From contig JAQFVV010012511.1 in the NCBI GenBank assembly GCA_028023455.1, positions 2,482,165-2,546,164 on the forward strand: a DNA stretch of 64,000 nt. The letters are read 5' to 3'. The notes beneath the pieces were generated by a model. That model was not told where the DNA came from. It saw only the letters and a list, made by a program, of their open reading frames with translations, and did no database searches. This DNA is from Epiperipatus broadwayi. Its lineage: Eukaryota; Onychophora; Udeonychophora; Euonychophora; Peripatidae. Positions 10,278 to 22,987 of the stretch are shown here, piece after piece. Numbering within the stretch: position 1 is the stretch's first letter; every line of letters begins with the position of its first letter. The position numbers and the translations under genes are program-made.

Positions 10278-13146
10278 CAGGGATACTCAATCTTTTCTTT
10301 CCTGGGCCACATATATTTGTGTGCTGCATCAAGCGGATCGCAGCAACCAATTGGTGTCATGTAAAAAAAAAATGTCTGATTTCTCAATTCATGCATGCCA
10401 CAGCTTGTGGATCACTTTACTATATCTTAGAATTAACATATTAATAAAACTCCAACACTTTTATTTGACATAAACATTTATTTAAATATCAGTGTGATTT
10501 TGGATATTGAGATAAACTTAACAATTTTAGATAAATCTGGTTTATATGTGCTACATGCTACTCTTAATATATATCATCAAGGTGTAATATAAGTCTGTTT
10601 TTCAGGCACTAATTGCCAAAATTCCATATACTCCTTTCTCTCCCTTTCTCTTTAAAAATAGCTTCCAAATTTGTGTCATTTTAAAATTCAACAAATTTGT
10701 TAAATAGCTTAACATAATCATGTCCAAATGTGCCTAATTGTGTAATAATTGTTATTTCTAAGTGCCAGGGATTTTCTATGGGCAAAAGACAATTTTTAAT
10801 ATTTCTTAAATCCTGAAATCTACTTTTAAATTCTTTCAATAAGATATCTAAATAATTTAAAATAATTACATAGGTTTCTAAAGAAATGTCAATACCATCT
10901 TGCTTAGCATTTATCAATGTTGGAAAATGATGTAGTATTTGTTTTTGTATATCTTGGTAATAAATATTTAGTTTTTCTTCAAAAGCAAATACTTTGTCAT
11001 TTGCGAAATAATTTTATTTTCACCTTGCAAACTAATATTAAGATCACAAAGTTTTTTTGTGATGTCACATAAAAGAATTAAAAGACACCACCATCCATCA
11101 CTGTCAAGCTCATTATAAGTTTTATTGTTTTATTGTAAAAATGAAATAATTTCATGATGTAATAAAAAAAAGTGATTCAAAACTTTACCTCTGCTAAGCC
11201 ATCGCAGCAAAATATGCTAAAGTACATCACCATAATTACTATTTATTTCTTCCTAAAGATTTTTAAATTTTCTGTGGTTTAGTTCTCTGGCCCACAATGT
11301 TTATGATGGTTTTCATTACAGCATCTACTTTTTTAATGGATGTATGTGTGCCCAAGTTTTCTTGGTGAATTAAATAATGAAATGATAAAAGATTTGTTAG
11401 ATTATATTTCTTTTTTAATAGGGAAACAAATCTCTTTTTGGATCCAATCATTGAAGGACATCCATCAGTGCACACAGAAACCAATTTTTTTATTTCAATA
11501 TTCTTCTTCTCCGGAAAAGTACAAATACTATTGAGAAAATCACTACCTCTAGTTTGATTCTTCATAGGAAGAAATTTCAAAAAAAACTTCACAAATTTAA
11601 TTCTGTTCTGTATAGTATCTGATAAAAATAGCACATTGTGATGTTGCTGAAATGTCAGTACTAGAATCAACAGCCAAACTAAAATATTTGCAGTTTTTCA
11701 AATCTTCTATTATATTATCAAAAATATGTTTTGCAATATCTTCAATATGTCTAATGCAGGTAGAATCTGACAGTTGTAATTTCTTAATTTGTAATAATAT
11801 TTGACTTTTATTATTAAATTTATCAAATAATATATTTGAAGCATTTAGGAAACATTCTTTCACAACTTCAGCATCTGTAAATGGTTTCATATTTTTGCCA
11901 AGTAGATAACAAATTTCATATGATTCTTGTGTCAACCACTGCTTCTTGTGAGATTGCCACTGACATAACATTTTGTTGCTGTTGCAATGATTTCTTGAAG
12001 AAAGCTAATTTTTCACTTCTTATTAAAGATCCATGAGCAAAAGTGTCATTAAACAATTTATGTTTCATGATGTAATGATGATCAATGTTATATTTTTTTA
12101 ATGTGACACTTTCTTGACAAATCAACACGTTACTGAGCCTTTGTTATTCAACACAACAAAATATTCCTCTTCACAGTTGTCTTGAAACATTCTATTTTTA
12201 TCCCATAATATTTGTTTGTTGCTTAAGGACATCATTATGATGTTTAAATTATAGTTTGATATAAAATACTACACATCTATGTGTATACTAATTCATGTAT
12301 AAAACTAAAATGTTTCACTTTGCTTTCAAAAACACGGGCTATTGATTGAATTAAAGTTTCAAACTTCTGATTGGTCAATTATACAATCTGCAGTAAATAT
12401 ATTTCTTTTTTTAAAATTATATTTGTTTTAGTTCAGTATCTAAAATGGAAATTTATAATTTGTCTGATTCAGAAAGGTTTTTAAAAAATAAATTTCTATT
12501 TATAATTGATGATAATAATTTAACACTGTCAAATTATAATAAATGCTTACCATTCAGTTATAAATTCCAAAAGTAATTCATTGAATTCCTTACCAATATG
12601 TTTTAGTATAAAAGTAAATTTTTTTACTAAAATCTGAGAAACAAATAAGTGGGGTAAAAAAAAAAAGCTTAGTAAATTATGCTTTCGTTTTTGAATTCAA
12701 AATGTAGAAATACAACTATTGAAGTCATGGATTGTCATTCCTTTGTGGAGAAAAAAATAATCAATCAGAAGCTTGAAAAGACAGATTTATGTCATTATTA
12801 TACCATTAAATTTAAATATTTACTGATTTTTTTCCTTGCAAAAAAAAATACTGAAGGTACTAAAATCAGTGAAATAATGCTAAAGATAGTGGGTTGAGAG
12901 TGAATACAAGTCATATATGAAGATATCCTGGCATTTCTGGTACAGATTTGGCAGGTTCTTCAGATCTGTGAAAATAAAAAAAAAACATAACATTATTAGC
13001 ACGTCAATAAAAAATATCAATCGCACATGGTTATTCATTAATTAGAAGAATGTTGTCATATCTGTTGACCATCATCTATTGCTGGGCCACACATAACAGC
13101 TTGACAGGCTGCATGTGGCCCAGGAGCCACAGGTTGAGTATCGCTG
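10278..13146 (-). mobile_element. Complete but inactive hAT DNA transposon
   Basis: The left end starts CAGGGATACTCAAT and the reverse complement of the right end starts CAGCGATACTCAAC. After a variable spacer both share CCTGGGCCACAT, giving inverted repeats of about 35 bp. The 8 bp TAATAAAC flanks both ends (10270-10277 and 13147-13154), the expected hAT target duplication. The interior carries a broken GTF2IRD2/ZBED-like transposase on the minus strand. Length is 2869 bp, normal for a full hAT element. Transposition by this copy is ruled out by the broken transposase, though its ends look recognisable. Confidence 0.93.
10681..12235 (-). pseudogene. hAT transposase pseudogene (GTF2IRD2/ZBED-like)
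   Basis: The broken reading frame runs from a possible ATG at 12235 down to about 10681. In order it shows a BED-like zinc finger (CLIC...HH...KH, around 12,055-12,140, split by a frameshift at about 12,130), a helical linker, and SLAVDSSTD near 11,665, where family members usually have DEST: the aspartate is kept and the glutamate is lost. Then come VCTDGCPSM with the second aspartate, FHYLIHQE, LNISLQGENK near 11,040 and FKSRFQDLRNI near 10,820, the C-terminal dimerisation region. The open pieces are 11916-12128, 11597-11971, 11263-11670 and 10681-10917, in different frames, so there are several frameshifts and stops. The normal role is DNA cleavage and strand transfer in the nucleus. This copy cannot encode an intact enzyme. 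Assignment to the family rests on motif order and is strong. Domestication is not supported. Confidence 0.9.
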
Positions 13147-13154
13147 TAATAAAC

Positions 13155-13960
13155 CATGTAATTATTTTTATTTATAATGTAATTAAATAGCAAAACATAT
13201 ACTTAAAGTTGTTTTTGATGATTCACAATAATCAAGTAAATGAGTTTTACCAGGTAGTGATTTTAACTAATCATTGTTTCTTTTTATAAAGTGGTAAATG
13301 CTATTACAACATAATTAACATTACTATTATGTTATTTTATCATTTACTTTTACTTATATTACCTAATGATTCTTTAAAATAGATACTGTTCTAAAGTATG
13401 GCAATTGAATGATCATTGGATAAGATTATATTTAATCTAGCAGTTGGACAAGAAAATTTGTGGACAGCACATGCTTTATGTACATAAATTTATTTTTCAT
13501 TCTAAATAACCTGGTTCTTTATTGGATAATTTATAACTTTATTTACAACGTATAACAAATTTTGATGACACTTTAAAATGTAATCTTAATTATTCAAAGC
13601 AAATTTTGAAATCTAAATGTTCTTATAACTATATTGTTTCATATATATATATACACACACATATCATTTAAACTTCAATTTATATTGACAAATAATATTT
13701 CTAAACACATAATAAATAACTAAAAATATTTTTAATAAATAATTAAAAGTATTAATTAATTAATATTAATTAATTCCTATTATTTAATAAAATGCTTCTT
13801 AAGATGTTCTATCTTTAAAGCAATGGGTAAAAATTTAATTTTATTACTGTTCGTTTTAAATCACTTAAACTTTTGATAATTTTTAAATCTAAACGAAAAA
13901 AAATTTCTTTTTCCAAATTATTTTCTTATCGCTCTTTTCATTTTTTTCCCAAATAGATGA
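13155..13960. other. AT-rich intergenic DNA, nothing recognised
   Basis: Only AT-rich low-complexity sequence and a short TA/CA run near 13,640-13,660. Confidence 0.55.
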
Positions 13961-13964
13961 ATGA

Positions 13965-14723
<759 letters not shown>

Positions 14724-14913
14724 GAGAATGGGTATATAAGGAAAATAGTTTAATAATTATATAATCACTCAAAATTATCATTATTTTTAATTAAGCAGAT
14801 ATTTTATTTGTTCTCTGAATAAATTTTCATTATGGTAGTGTCTTTGTAGTCATTAATAGCAGTGGATTAATTTTTTTTTGGTTTTACAGTAATTTAGCCA
14901 TTTTTATTTATAA

Positions 14914-15690
14914 GAGTTGGAGTGTGTAGTAGATTGGAGCCAGTCCATTAAAGTATGAAGATTGTCTATCTTAATATATATCTGAGCACTTATAGTATAT
15001 ATGTGTGGGAGATGATAATCTGGACCAACTGATGATTGCTGGTTTAGCATGAAATACGTATATTGGTGATTATTTATCTTATCAGCATATATGTGCTTGA
15101 GTGTATCAGTGTTATTAGATAGAGTGGAAAGTGGTGGGTCATGTGAAAGTCTGTGCTCATATACCCTATATTACATATATAGACCCAGGATTTATATTAA
15201 GCCTGTGTTTCAGTTATTACATTGTAGAGATGTCTGCCCATCCTTGCATATGTATTTAATGGATTATGTCCTGTACATGTGGGGTTCGGATTGACCTTGG
15301 GTCAACATGGGTGTGACAAAAATCTCAGCCTCAGGGTGGCCTTTGAGCATTCCATCATCGGATTTTCAATTGGATGGACGGTTGAAGAGTTGGAGTGTGT
15401 AGTAGATTGGAGCCAGTCCATTAAAGTATGAAGATTGTCTATCTTAATATATATCTGAGCACTTATAGTATATATGTGTGGGAGATGATAATCTGGACCA
15501 ACTGATGATTGCTGGTTTAGCATGAAATACGTATATTGGTGATTATTTATCTTATCAGCATATATGTGCTTGAGGGTATCAGTGTTATTAGATAGAGTGG
15601 AAAGTGGTGGGTCATGTGAAAGTCTGTGCTCATATACCCTATATTACATATATAGACACAGGGTATATATTAAGCCTGTGTTTCAGTTAA
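14914..15690 (+). repeat. Family A repeat, tandem cluster of about 1.6 units
   Basis: GAGTTGGAGTGTGTAGTAGA starts at 14914 and again at 15387, a period of 473 bp, and the two units are almost identical. Each unit runs through GGACCAACTGATGATTGCTG, GTGGTGGGTCATGTGAAAG and CCTGTGTTTCAGTTA. The first unit also contains GAGATGTCTGCCCATCC and GGGTGTGACA. The near-identity indicates recent tandem duplication. An open minus-strand frame crosses 15302-15523 and the segment above it. Confidence 0.85.
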
Positions 15691-16207
15691 AAACAATATT
15701 TTAAACTATCCAATCTTAGAGTCATGGCTCAACATCACTGGCACGCTTCTGAACATTAAAGAGCTCTGAGATTTGCATAAAATGCAAATTTCTTATTTAA
15801 TTTTTGTACATTTTGATTTTTTTAATAAAATAAAATAGTTTAATTAAATGGAAAAGTTTAAAATGATAGAGAGAAGTATATTCGATTTAATTGCTTTAGA
15901 AAACTTTATTCATTAACAAATTATAGCATTTAAAACAGTATGTATTCTCTGATTGTGCTGATCATAATAAGTTGCCAACAATTAACGATGAAAATAATTT
16001 ATATATAATTTTTTTAAACAATAATAGATACTGCATTAATATCATTTAAAAATCGATTTAAGATTTATGACAAATATCTCTATTTTAATAAAAAAATAAT
16101 TTTTTTTCCAAGTATTTGGTTTGTGTGAAGAAATCTAAAGGAATTAAAATTAATTACCAAATATCTACAAAAAGCAGGACTGTTTCATTTCATTAGTTAT
16201 TTTTTCA
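15691..16207. other. AT-rich intergenic DNA, nothing recognised
   Basis: No repeat termini or coding signal seen. Confidence 0.5.
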
Positions 16208-16219
16208 ATAGTCATTATT

Positions 16220-16331
16220 TTTTTCCCATATGTCATAGCATCGGCCAGGAGACGAACCCGCAACAACCGTCTGCAACCAACTGCTTGTTTGCAACGCGGC
16301 TGTGCTGACTCCTCGACTAACAACACTTGAC
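16220..16331 (-). mobile_element. tRNA-derived SINE with 12-bp target duplication
   Basis: On the minus strand the sequence has a box A-like TTAGTCGAGGAGTCAGCAC, a box B-like GGGTTCGTCTC, then GGCCGATGC, TATGACATATGGG and an A-rich tail. The 12 bp ATAGTCATTATT flank the insertion on the plus strand (16208-16219 and 16332-16343). These are the hallmarks of LINE-mediated retroposition. The spacing between box A and box B suggests a tRNA with a long variable arm (Leu or Ser type), which is inference. A deleted relative lies at 32626. Confidence 0.88.
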
Positions 16332-16440
16332 ATAGTCATTATTATAGCGTGCAATTAAAGAACTTTGCAGTAAAAAGAGCAAGAAAAAATTATTTGAAAT
16401 TTTTCTTACTTTTTTTGCGGCAAAATATTACATGCATTTA

Positions 16441-17140
16441 ATGAATAATATTTCTGTAGTATAATTTTCATTATATCATTCTCACGCAAGGCAGGAACTT
16501 ATTTCTATCTATTTTTAACACTAGATGTAATCATAAAGACATGTGAGAATGATTTATGATTCCAAGATATATATTTCATGCTGAAACAGCACTCACCAGT
16601 TTATCCAGATCACAATTTCTTACGCATACCTTTATCATTGTTCAGTACATATAGATAGCCAAATACTACAGTTTAATTGATAGGTGTCAAACTTACTGCC
16701 CATCCAACTTTGACACAAACCATTCAGTGGAAGTCTATTAATAATTTATATTAGCCATTCGTTAGATTAGAGATTATGTACTTAACAAATAATATTTCTG
16801 TAGTGTAATTTTCACTGTACCACTCTGACCAGCTGATGAGCACTGATTCAGTGTGAAATGTGTATCTTAGAGTTCATGCAGCATTTTTATATGTCTTTGG
16901 TTATATGCTTATGATTACATCCCACCATAAAGTGTTTAAAAGTAGATAGAAATCAGTCCCTACCTTGTATGAGAACAGTGTAATGAAAATTATACTACAG
17001 AAATATTATTTATTAAGTGAATAATATACTTTCATTGATTGGTTTGTGTCAAAGTTATGAGGGCAGTAAGTTTGACACTTCCATCAATTAATAGTATTTG
17101 CTGTGAACAATGACAAAGATATGTGTAAGAGATTGAGTAC
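16441..17140. mobile_element. Compound family C palindrome
   Basis: Several copies of the terminus CTGTAGT(A/G)TAATTTTCA occur, sense near 16454 and 16797 and antisense near 16985. A second module, GTGTCAAACTTACTGCCC with TTTGACACAAACCA, is present sense near 16686 and antisense near 17050. The two halves are largely inverted relative to each other. The simplest reading is nested or head-to-head MITE insertions. No ORF. Confidence 0.75.
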
Positions 17141-17211
17141 TTACTTAGTTTTTCCAGCACAAACGTGTATATAAAGATCGAATTTAAGACATTTACAATC
17201 TTCAATTAATA

Positions 17212-17370
17212 TATAGGGTATATGAGCACAGACTTTCACACGACCCACCACTCTCCACACTATCTCATAATACTGATACACTTTGAACACATATGTTGAA
17301 AAGATAAATAATCACCAATATACATATTTCATGCTAAACCAGCAATCATCAGTTGGTCCAGATTACCATT
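17212..17370 (-). repeat. Family A repeat, partial copy
   Basis: Antisense copy with GGTATATGAGCACAGACTTT, CCCACCACTCTCCACACTAT and the core GCAATCATCAGTTGGTCC, ending abruptly at GATTACCAT. The recurring ORF of this family is frameshifted here. Confidence 0.75.
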
Positions 17371-17861
17371 AAAAAATGAATTAATTTTGTAAATGAACAT
17401 TAGATAATATTCTGATGAGGAGAAAGTTATTAGTCAAAATGCTGTTTTTTGCTGCTAATTTTACAAACAATGGTGGTGTGGAATGTGGTTTGAGGTAAGA
17501 AAATTCAGTCCACAGCAGTGATATTAAGAAACAATATTTTGTAAATGGACAGAATTGCATCATTAAATATATATTATTATTTTGGTTTGATTACCACTTG
17601 TAATAAATTTAGATTGTTAAAAGTTCACTTGCGAAAGATTTCTGATATGTTTGCTTGTATTTCCAGTCAATAAAGTTGTAGGTAGCAATTTTTCAAAATA
17701 AAAAATCTTTATAACTTTAGATGGTGAAAGATAATTTCTCACAAAAAACATAAATGCTTGTTAGTAGACGTTTGTATCATTTCCAGTAAATAAAATTTTA
17801 GGTCATCATTTTTCCAAATAAACATTGCGAACTAATACCTATATGAAATCTCATAGCCAGA

Positions 17862-18096
17862 TTAATAATACATAAGTACCAGAGACTGTTGTCTGGAACT
17901 GATAAGTGCTGCTTCAGCATGAAATGTGCATCTTGGGAATCATACATCATTTTCACATGTCTTTGGTCACATGTTTATAATTACACTCCTCCACAAAGTC
18001 TTAAAAATGGATAGAAACCAGTTCCTAACTTGCATGAGAATGATGTAGTGAAAATTACACTACAGAAATATTATTCATTAAGTGAATGACTAAAAA
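17862..18096. mobile_element. Family C MITE copy
   Basis: It carries GATAAGTGCTGCTTCAGCAT, CACATGTCTTTGGTCACATG, GATAGAAACCAGTTCCTA and the antisense terminus TGAAAATTACACTACAGAAA. The arrangement matches the right half of the copy at 22745-22987. Confidence 0.75.
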
Positions 18097-21000
18097 AAAA
18101 TTATTATTGTATGTACAATATATATAAAGATGTTGTTTTTTTATAACCCCAAAATGTTTGAAATCGGCCTTGCAAAAAGTTTAGGCTCCTCCCTGCTTAA
18201 AATACTAAAACTGTTGCTTGGCAGCGGTTTGAAAGTCAAATCCAAACTGCCTGCTATTAGATATTCCAAAACAATCATTTTTTAATTACTGTGTATGCTA
18301 TTTAAAAGTTAATGAAATATAATTTGTTTACAATAAATAAACAAATATATTTTTAGCTTTTTATTAATATAAATGAATTTTTATTTTTTCCTATCAAAAT
18401 ATAAATTTTTAATGCCCAATATTTTTATATGTTGGCCTGTCTGTATTTATAAAAATAATATATATTTATGTGCATAAATTATGACTTAAACCAAACACGC
18501 TTGTTAGTTATATACATTGACTAGACAAAGAGACTTTTAAATCACTCAGCAAATAAATCATTCCATAATTAATTGATTTAATTTAAAAATAATTTCCTCT
18601 AACATTCTTTAGAGGTATAGATCCGAATCATATATATATATATATAATTAAACAGTTTATTAATTACTTGAAAGTAATTTTTAAAAAATAATATAAGGAA
18701 ATAATAATAATAAACAATAATTTAATATATTCATAAAATTCTAATAAAAATAAACTTGAAAAAAAATGAAAGCTCTTAATCTCAACTAATATAACGATTG
18801 TAAAAAAAAAATCTTAACTAATATAATAATAATTATTATAAAATATTTTTAAAACAATTATACAAAAAGTTTATCTTTTCGAATAACAATTGATATTATC
18901 TATAAATTTGCTTTTCTTAAATCGCAAATTCAAAAGCAAATAATCATACTAGACAAATAAATTTCCTTTTGTCTTATCCAATTCTACTAAAGTTTCTGAT
19001 TTTCTGCATCTTTGAAGGGAACATGGCACCTGATGTGATGTAACTCCTGCAGATTATAAAGCCATATAAAAAAGATTTTCAGAATTTTAGCTTTTCTCTA
19101 TCATGCTAAATTTTCATCAAATTTTCAGTTTGAGGAATTTAATAATAATTTTGCATTTGCTTTTATTAAAAATACTTAGTTCTAAATGAGTATAATTCTG
19201 CCTGCAAAGGATTGTGAGAACTGTTTTTATTTCCAATGCATAAGCTTGTGGTTAAGACCTGTAGAGGTCCCCACCTTCGCATTTTCAAGCGCACATGCTT
19301 TAGGTTTATTGCCTTAGCAAATATTACTTAAGTGACTTAGGAAAAGATCAGTCACTTAGAGATGGAGTTCACAGTTTTGTTATACTAAATTAATTGCTAG
19401 CTTTTAAAGATACAATACATAAAATATATTCACAATTTTTATCTAATCATTATTTAGTAGTCCTTTATTTATTTATTTTATGAGATGCAGATCTTGGATT
19501 TTTTCAAAATGAATCTGATATAATATGTACACTCTGACTCACTGGAATATATCATTATAAAATAAAAAACTTTTGAATTTCAATTAAGTAAAAATAAAAT
19601 AATTTAATATTGCAGTATGTTATGTACAATGCACCCTTTAAAACATAGAATTATACATATAGTGTTCAATTATTTAAAAAAAAACACATACAATAACAAC
19701 AAAAACAAATCAAAAAATGTTTTTTCAAAATAATGTCCAAATTGTTTTAATTAGAGAGATATAAGTAAGTTATCATTAAAAAAATCCATCTAATCTCATT
19801 CTTTTAGTGGTGTCAGATTTAATGAAATTAAAAGACCCACTGCATTGTCTGATCCACAGTGAGCAATACATTTTATTGCAATCAAACTTCCACTGTGAAT
19901 TGGGCAAGTAAAAATTTATTCCATAATAATTTTATACAGGAATTGTATCTAACATAAAGTTAATGTAAGGAAATATTGTTCTTCATTAATATGTGTCATA
20001 CATATAATTAAGCATGACTATAACACAATTGTACACATAAAATGAAATCATAACCATATACATAGAATGAGTTTATTTCCTTATATATATTTAAACAAAT
20101 AGATCTTATATAAATGAGGGAATACATTTTCTTGCACAATTAAACGAAAAAGATATTTAATTCTGTCTCTCTCAGCATTTATGTATGCAAAGCTTGTACG
20201 GAGATATTGGTAAAGCTCTACCTAGTGATCATAAAATGCAAGCTATAAGCAAGTTAATGAAATTTATAACTTGGTTTGTTTACACAATTAAAGCAAAATA
20301 TTTATTTATAAGTTATTTTTTTAAAAAATGAAGCTATCTATCTGTTCTTGTTAAATAACCTCCAAAAATTATCAACATTTTTATTAAAGAAATTAACTGA
20401 AAATAATAGTCAACAAACAAAATAATATTATCAATTACTTATTTATATGATTGCTAATAGATATAAATGAATCATAAAGAATGTATTTTAATATTTATAA
20501 ATCAATATATATATAATTAAAATCATTTAGAATTTTTGTGTTATTTTTTTTTTAAATTGTTATTGCAATTTATTTGTTTGTAAATCTTGATGTTATTATT
20601 TTATTTTTTTATTTAAATTGTATTTATAAAGTACATAAACATTTTAATTAAAATAAAAATTAATGTATATTTACTTTAAACATCCTTTTAATTAGAAAAA
20701 ACAATATGTATGTACATATGTACATAGAAAGACATTTATGTATGTGTACATATATATATATATGTGTGTGTGTAAAACATTTATATGTATGTATAAGTAT
20801 ATGAAACATTTATAGTTCTGAAAAAGACTGTTAGTCAACTGAAACTGTAGAGAACACAATGTTAATATAAGGTATTGTAAAAATATAAATGTGCAAAAAA
20901 AATACTATATTTTATAATATGTAAAAACAATTAGGGAAAGAATAAATTGATCAAATAATTTGGAAAAACTCACATTCATTGAAAATTGTTGAAAGTTTTT

Positions 21001-22744
21001 TCAAAAAAAGTGGTGTTGTCCTGTAACTTTAGATTGCAATATTATTATTATCCTAAGTGATAATGAACCATTTTTTTAAAAAAAATGTAGATTTCACTGA
21101 TATGCTTATATTAATGTTAAAATTGAAAAAATCTGAAGAGGTCAGCATGTTTCAGACTACAGTTAATCAAAAAAATTATTTGTTCTTTTGACAGAAAAAA
21201 ATGCCTAGTATGTGTTCATATTCTTCTGGTCTAATTTCTATGTAAAGATTTTGAAGCATAACTTTAAATGATTTTTTGCTTGTTTTTAAAGTATTTTTGA
21301 TTATTTTTGCACAATAATCAGTTAATTATTATAAAGAAATACACAGATAAACTTTTAATTTATTCATTTATATGTTATTTTTGGAAATAGAAGTTAATAA
21401 ATCTGATTGTCATATAAAGAAAAAAAAACAGTGTATTATGTCATTATCTTTCAATATTGACTTGGTGTTAAAATCTTTTAAAATATTATTTTTGTAAGAA
21501 AGTATCAATTTTTAAAGCAGACTTTGATAGAATTATTATAAATCTACCTTTGTTCATTCACATTTTAAAAAAAACCTTAAAATAAAAATAAATTCATTAA
21601 TTTTTAGTATGTCTGTTTACATAAATATCTGTGATGACATTAATAATGCATTGTTACATTTATAGGTCAATTTTTAAATATTTAAAATGTAAAAGTACTA
21701 TTTTTTAGAATATTGTTCATTTATAAAATTAAATTAAACTGAAATCAAGTCCAGTTTATTAAGTTTTAGTATAAAGTAAAACTGTTATAAAAACAGAAAT
21801 GTTGAACATTTCCAAAAACTCTCACCAGATGGGACAATAGAAAATTTCAGAATGCAAGAGGGTTAACATTTATTTCATTGATTGTGAAAAAACATTAAAT
21901 ATATATTTTGAAAAGTGATATATAAATTGAAGATTTTTATGGCATCTGAATATGTAAAAAATATATACAGTAATAGTAAATGATTTACTAATAGAAGGAA
22001 TAAATAAAGATAATTATAATTAAACTGTATTTTGATTGGTTTCAGAGTAAAGTAGCTACTTTAATTTAAAAGTAATGGTCATAATTTAAGCTATATGACA
22101 ATTATAAAATATAAAGTTATGTGTTATTTAATGCAGTGGTTATGGCCTAGTTATGTCATTTGTCATAAGTAATAAATTATCTGATTATTTTTATATAAAA
22201 TGTAATATAAAGTTAATATGCTGCAGTCTTTATCATAAATAGAAAAGGTATTATACAATTATATTGAATCCATAATTGAAATTTGAAAAATAAATTTGTT
22301 GTTGATATACTTTTATGTCTATTATTTATTTAAAACAATAATAAGTGGGTATTATTTAGAATTATTTACTAATATTACAGAGAAAAGGATTCATTATAAG
22401 TTATTGATATTGTGAATGATAGTATCTACATGAAATTTATAATACATTTGTATTGAAAACAATTTAAACTAAAATTATTGAAAATAATTTAAACTAAAAT
22501 TATAGAAAAAGAAATAAGAAGTACTAATATTAAATCTATTAGTTGAAAAAAAAAAAGAAAGCAAAATATGTTGTAAATATTTAGAAAACTGATTAAATGA
22601 TTTTAAAAAAGTTAAAAAGTTAATAATTTATTTTGGAATAATATTGTTTTATGAAACATTCAACTGAATTTTTTTTTAAAAAAGAGCTTGTTACATGTTT
22701 CAATAATTTTTATGAGTTATTCATACCGTTATTCATTAAATTAT
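18097..22744. other. Long AT-rich intergenic stretch, nothing recognised
   Basis: I scanned for paired termini, tandem periods, box A/box B pairs and ORFs with conserved motifs and found none I could support. Short tracts include (AT)n near 18,630 and 20,750 and a TGTGTG run near 20,763. A GC-richer patch around 19,210-19,320 has no ORF. GAAAAAGACTGTTAGTCAAC near 20,819 faintly recalls 3' regions of some retroelements but is too short to call. Confidence 0.5.
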
Positions 22745-22987
22745 AGATTATCCATTTAATAAATAATGTTTCTGTAGTGTAATTTTCATTGCACCACCTT
22801 CATGCAAAGTAGCAACTGATTTCTATCTTGTAGAATGGTATAATCATAAGCATAAACTTTTTCACACCTTTGGTCATATTTTTATGATTACATCCATCAA
22901 CAAGGTGTAAAAAGTGGGTAGAAACCAGTTCCTACCTTGCACATGTATGGCATAGTGAAAATTATACTACTGTAATATTATTCATTG
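22745..22987. mobile_element. Family C MITE, best-preserved copy
   Basis: Both ends carry the same terminus of about 65-70 bp in inverted orientation: CTGTAGTGTAATTTTCATTG on the left, and on the right CAGTAGTATAATTTTCACTA as its reverse complement. Each continues into GCAA(A/G)GTA(G)...AACTG(A/G)TTTCTA. The centre has the inner inverted repeat ATAATCATAA / TTATGATTAC. About 240 bp, non-coding. It defines the family found also at 4391, 16441 and 17862. Confidence 0.8.

Noticed and set aside
14914-15690. CRISPR array
   Set aside because: Periodic, but units are ~470 bp without short repeats and unique spacers, and the sequence is eukaryotic. No CRISPR-like array occurs anywhere in the window.
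20804-20870. Fragment of a Penelope-like or LINE element
   Set aside because: The resemblance is a short phrase only, with no coding remains around it.
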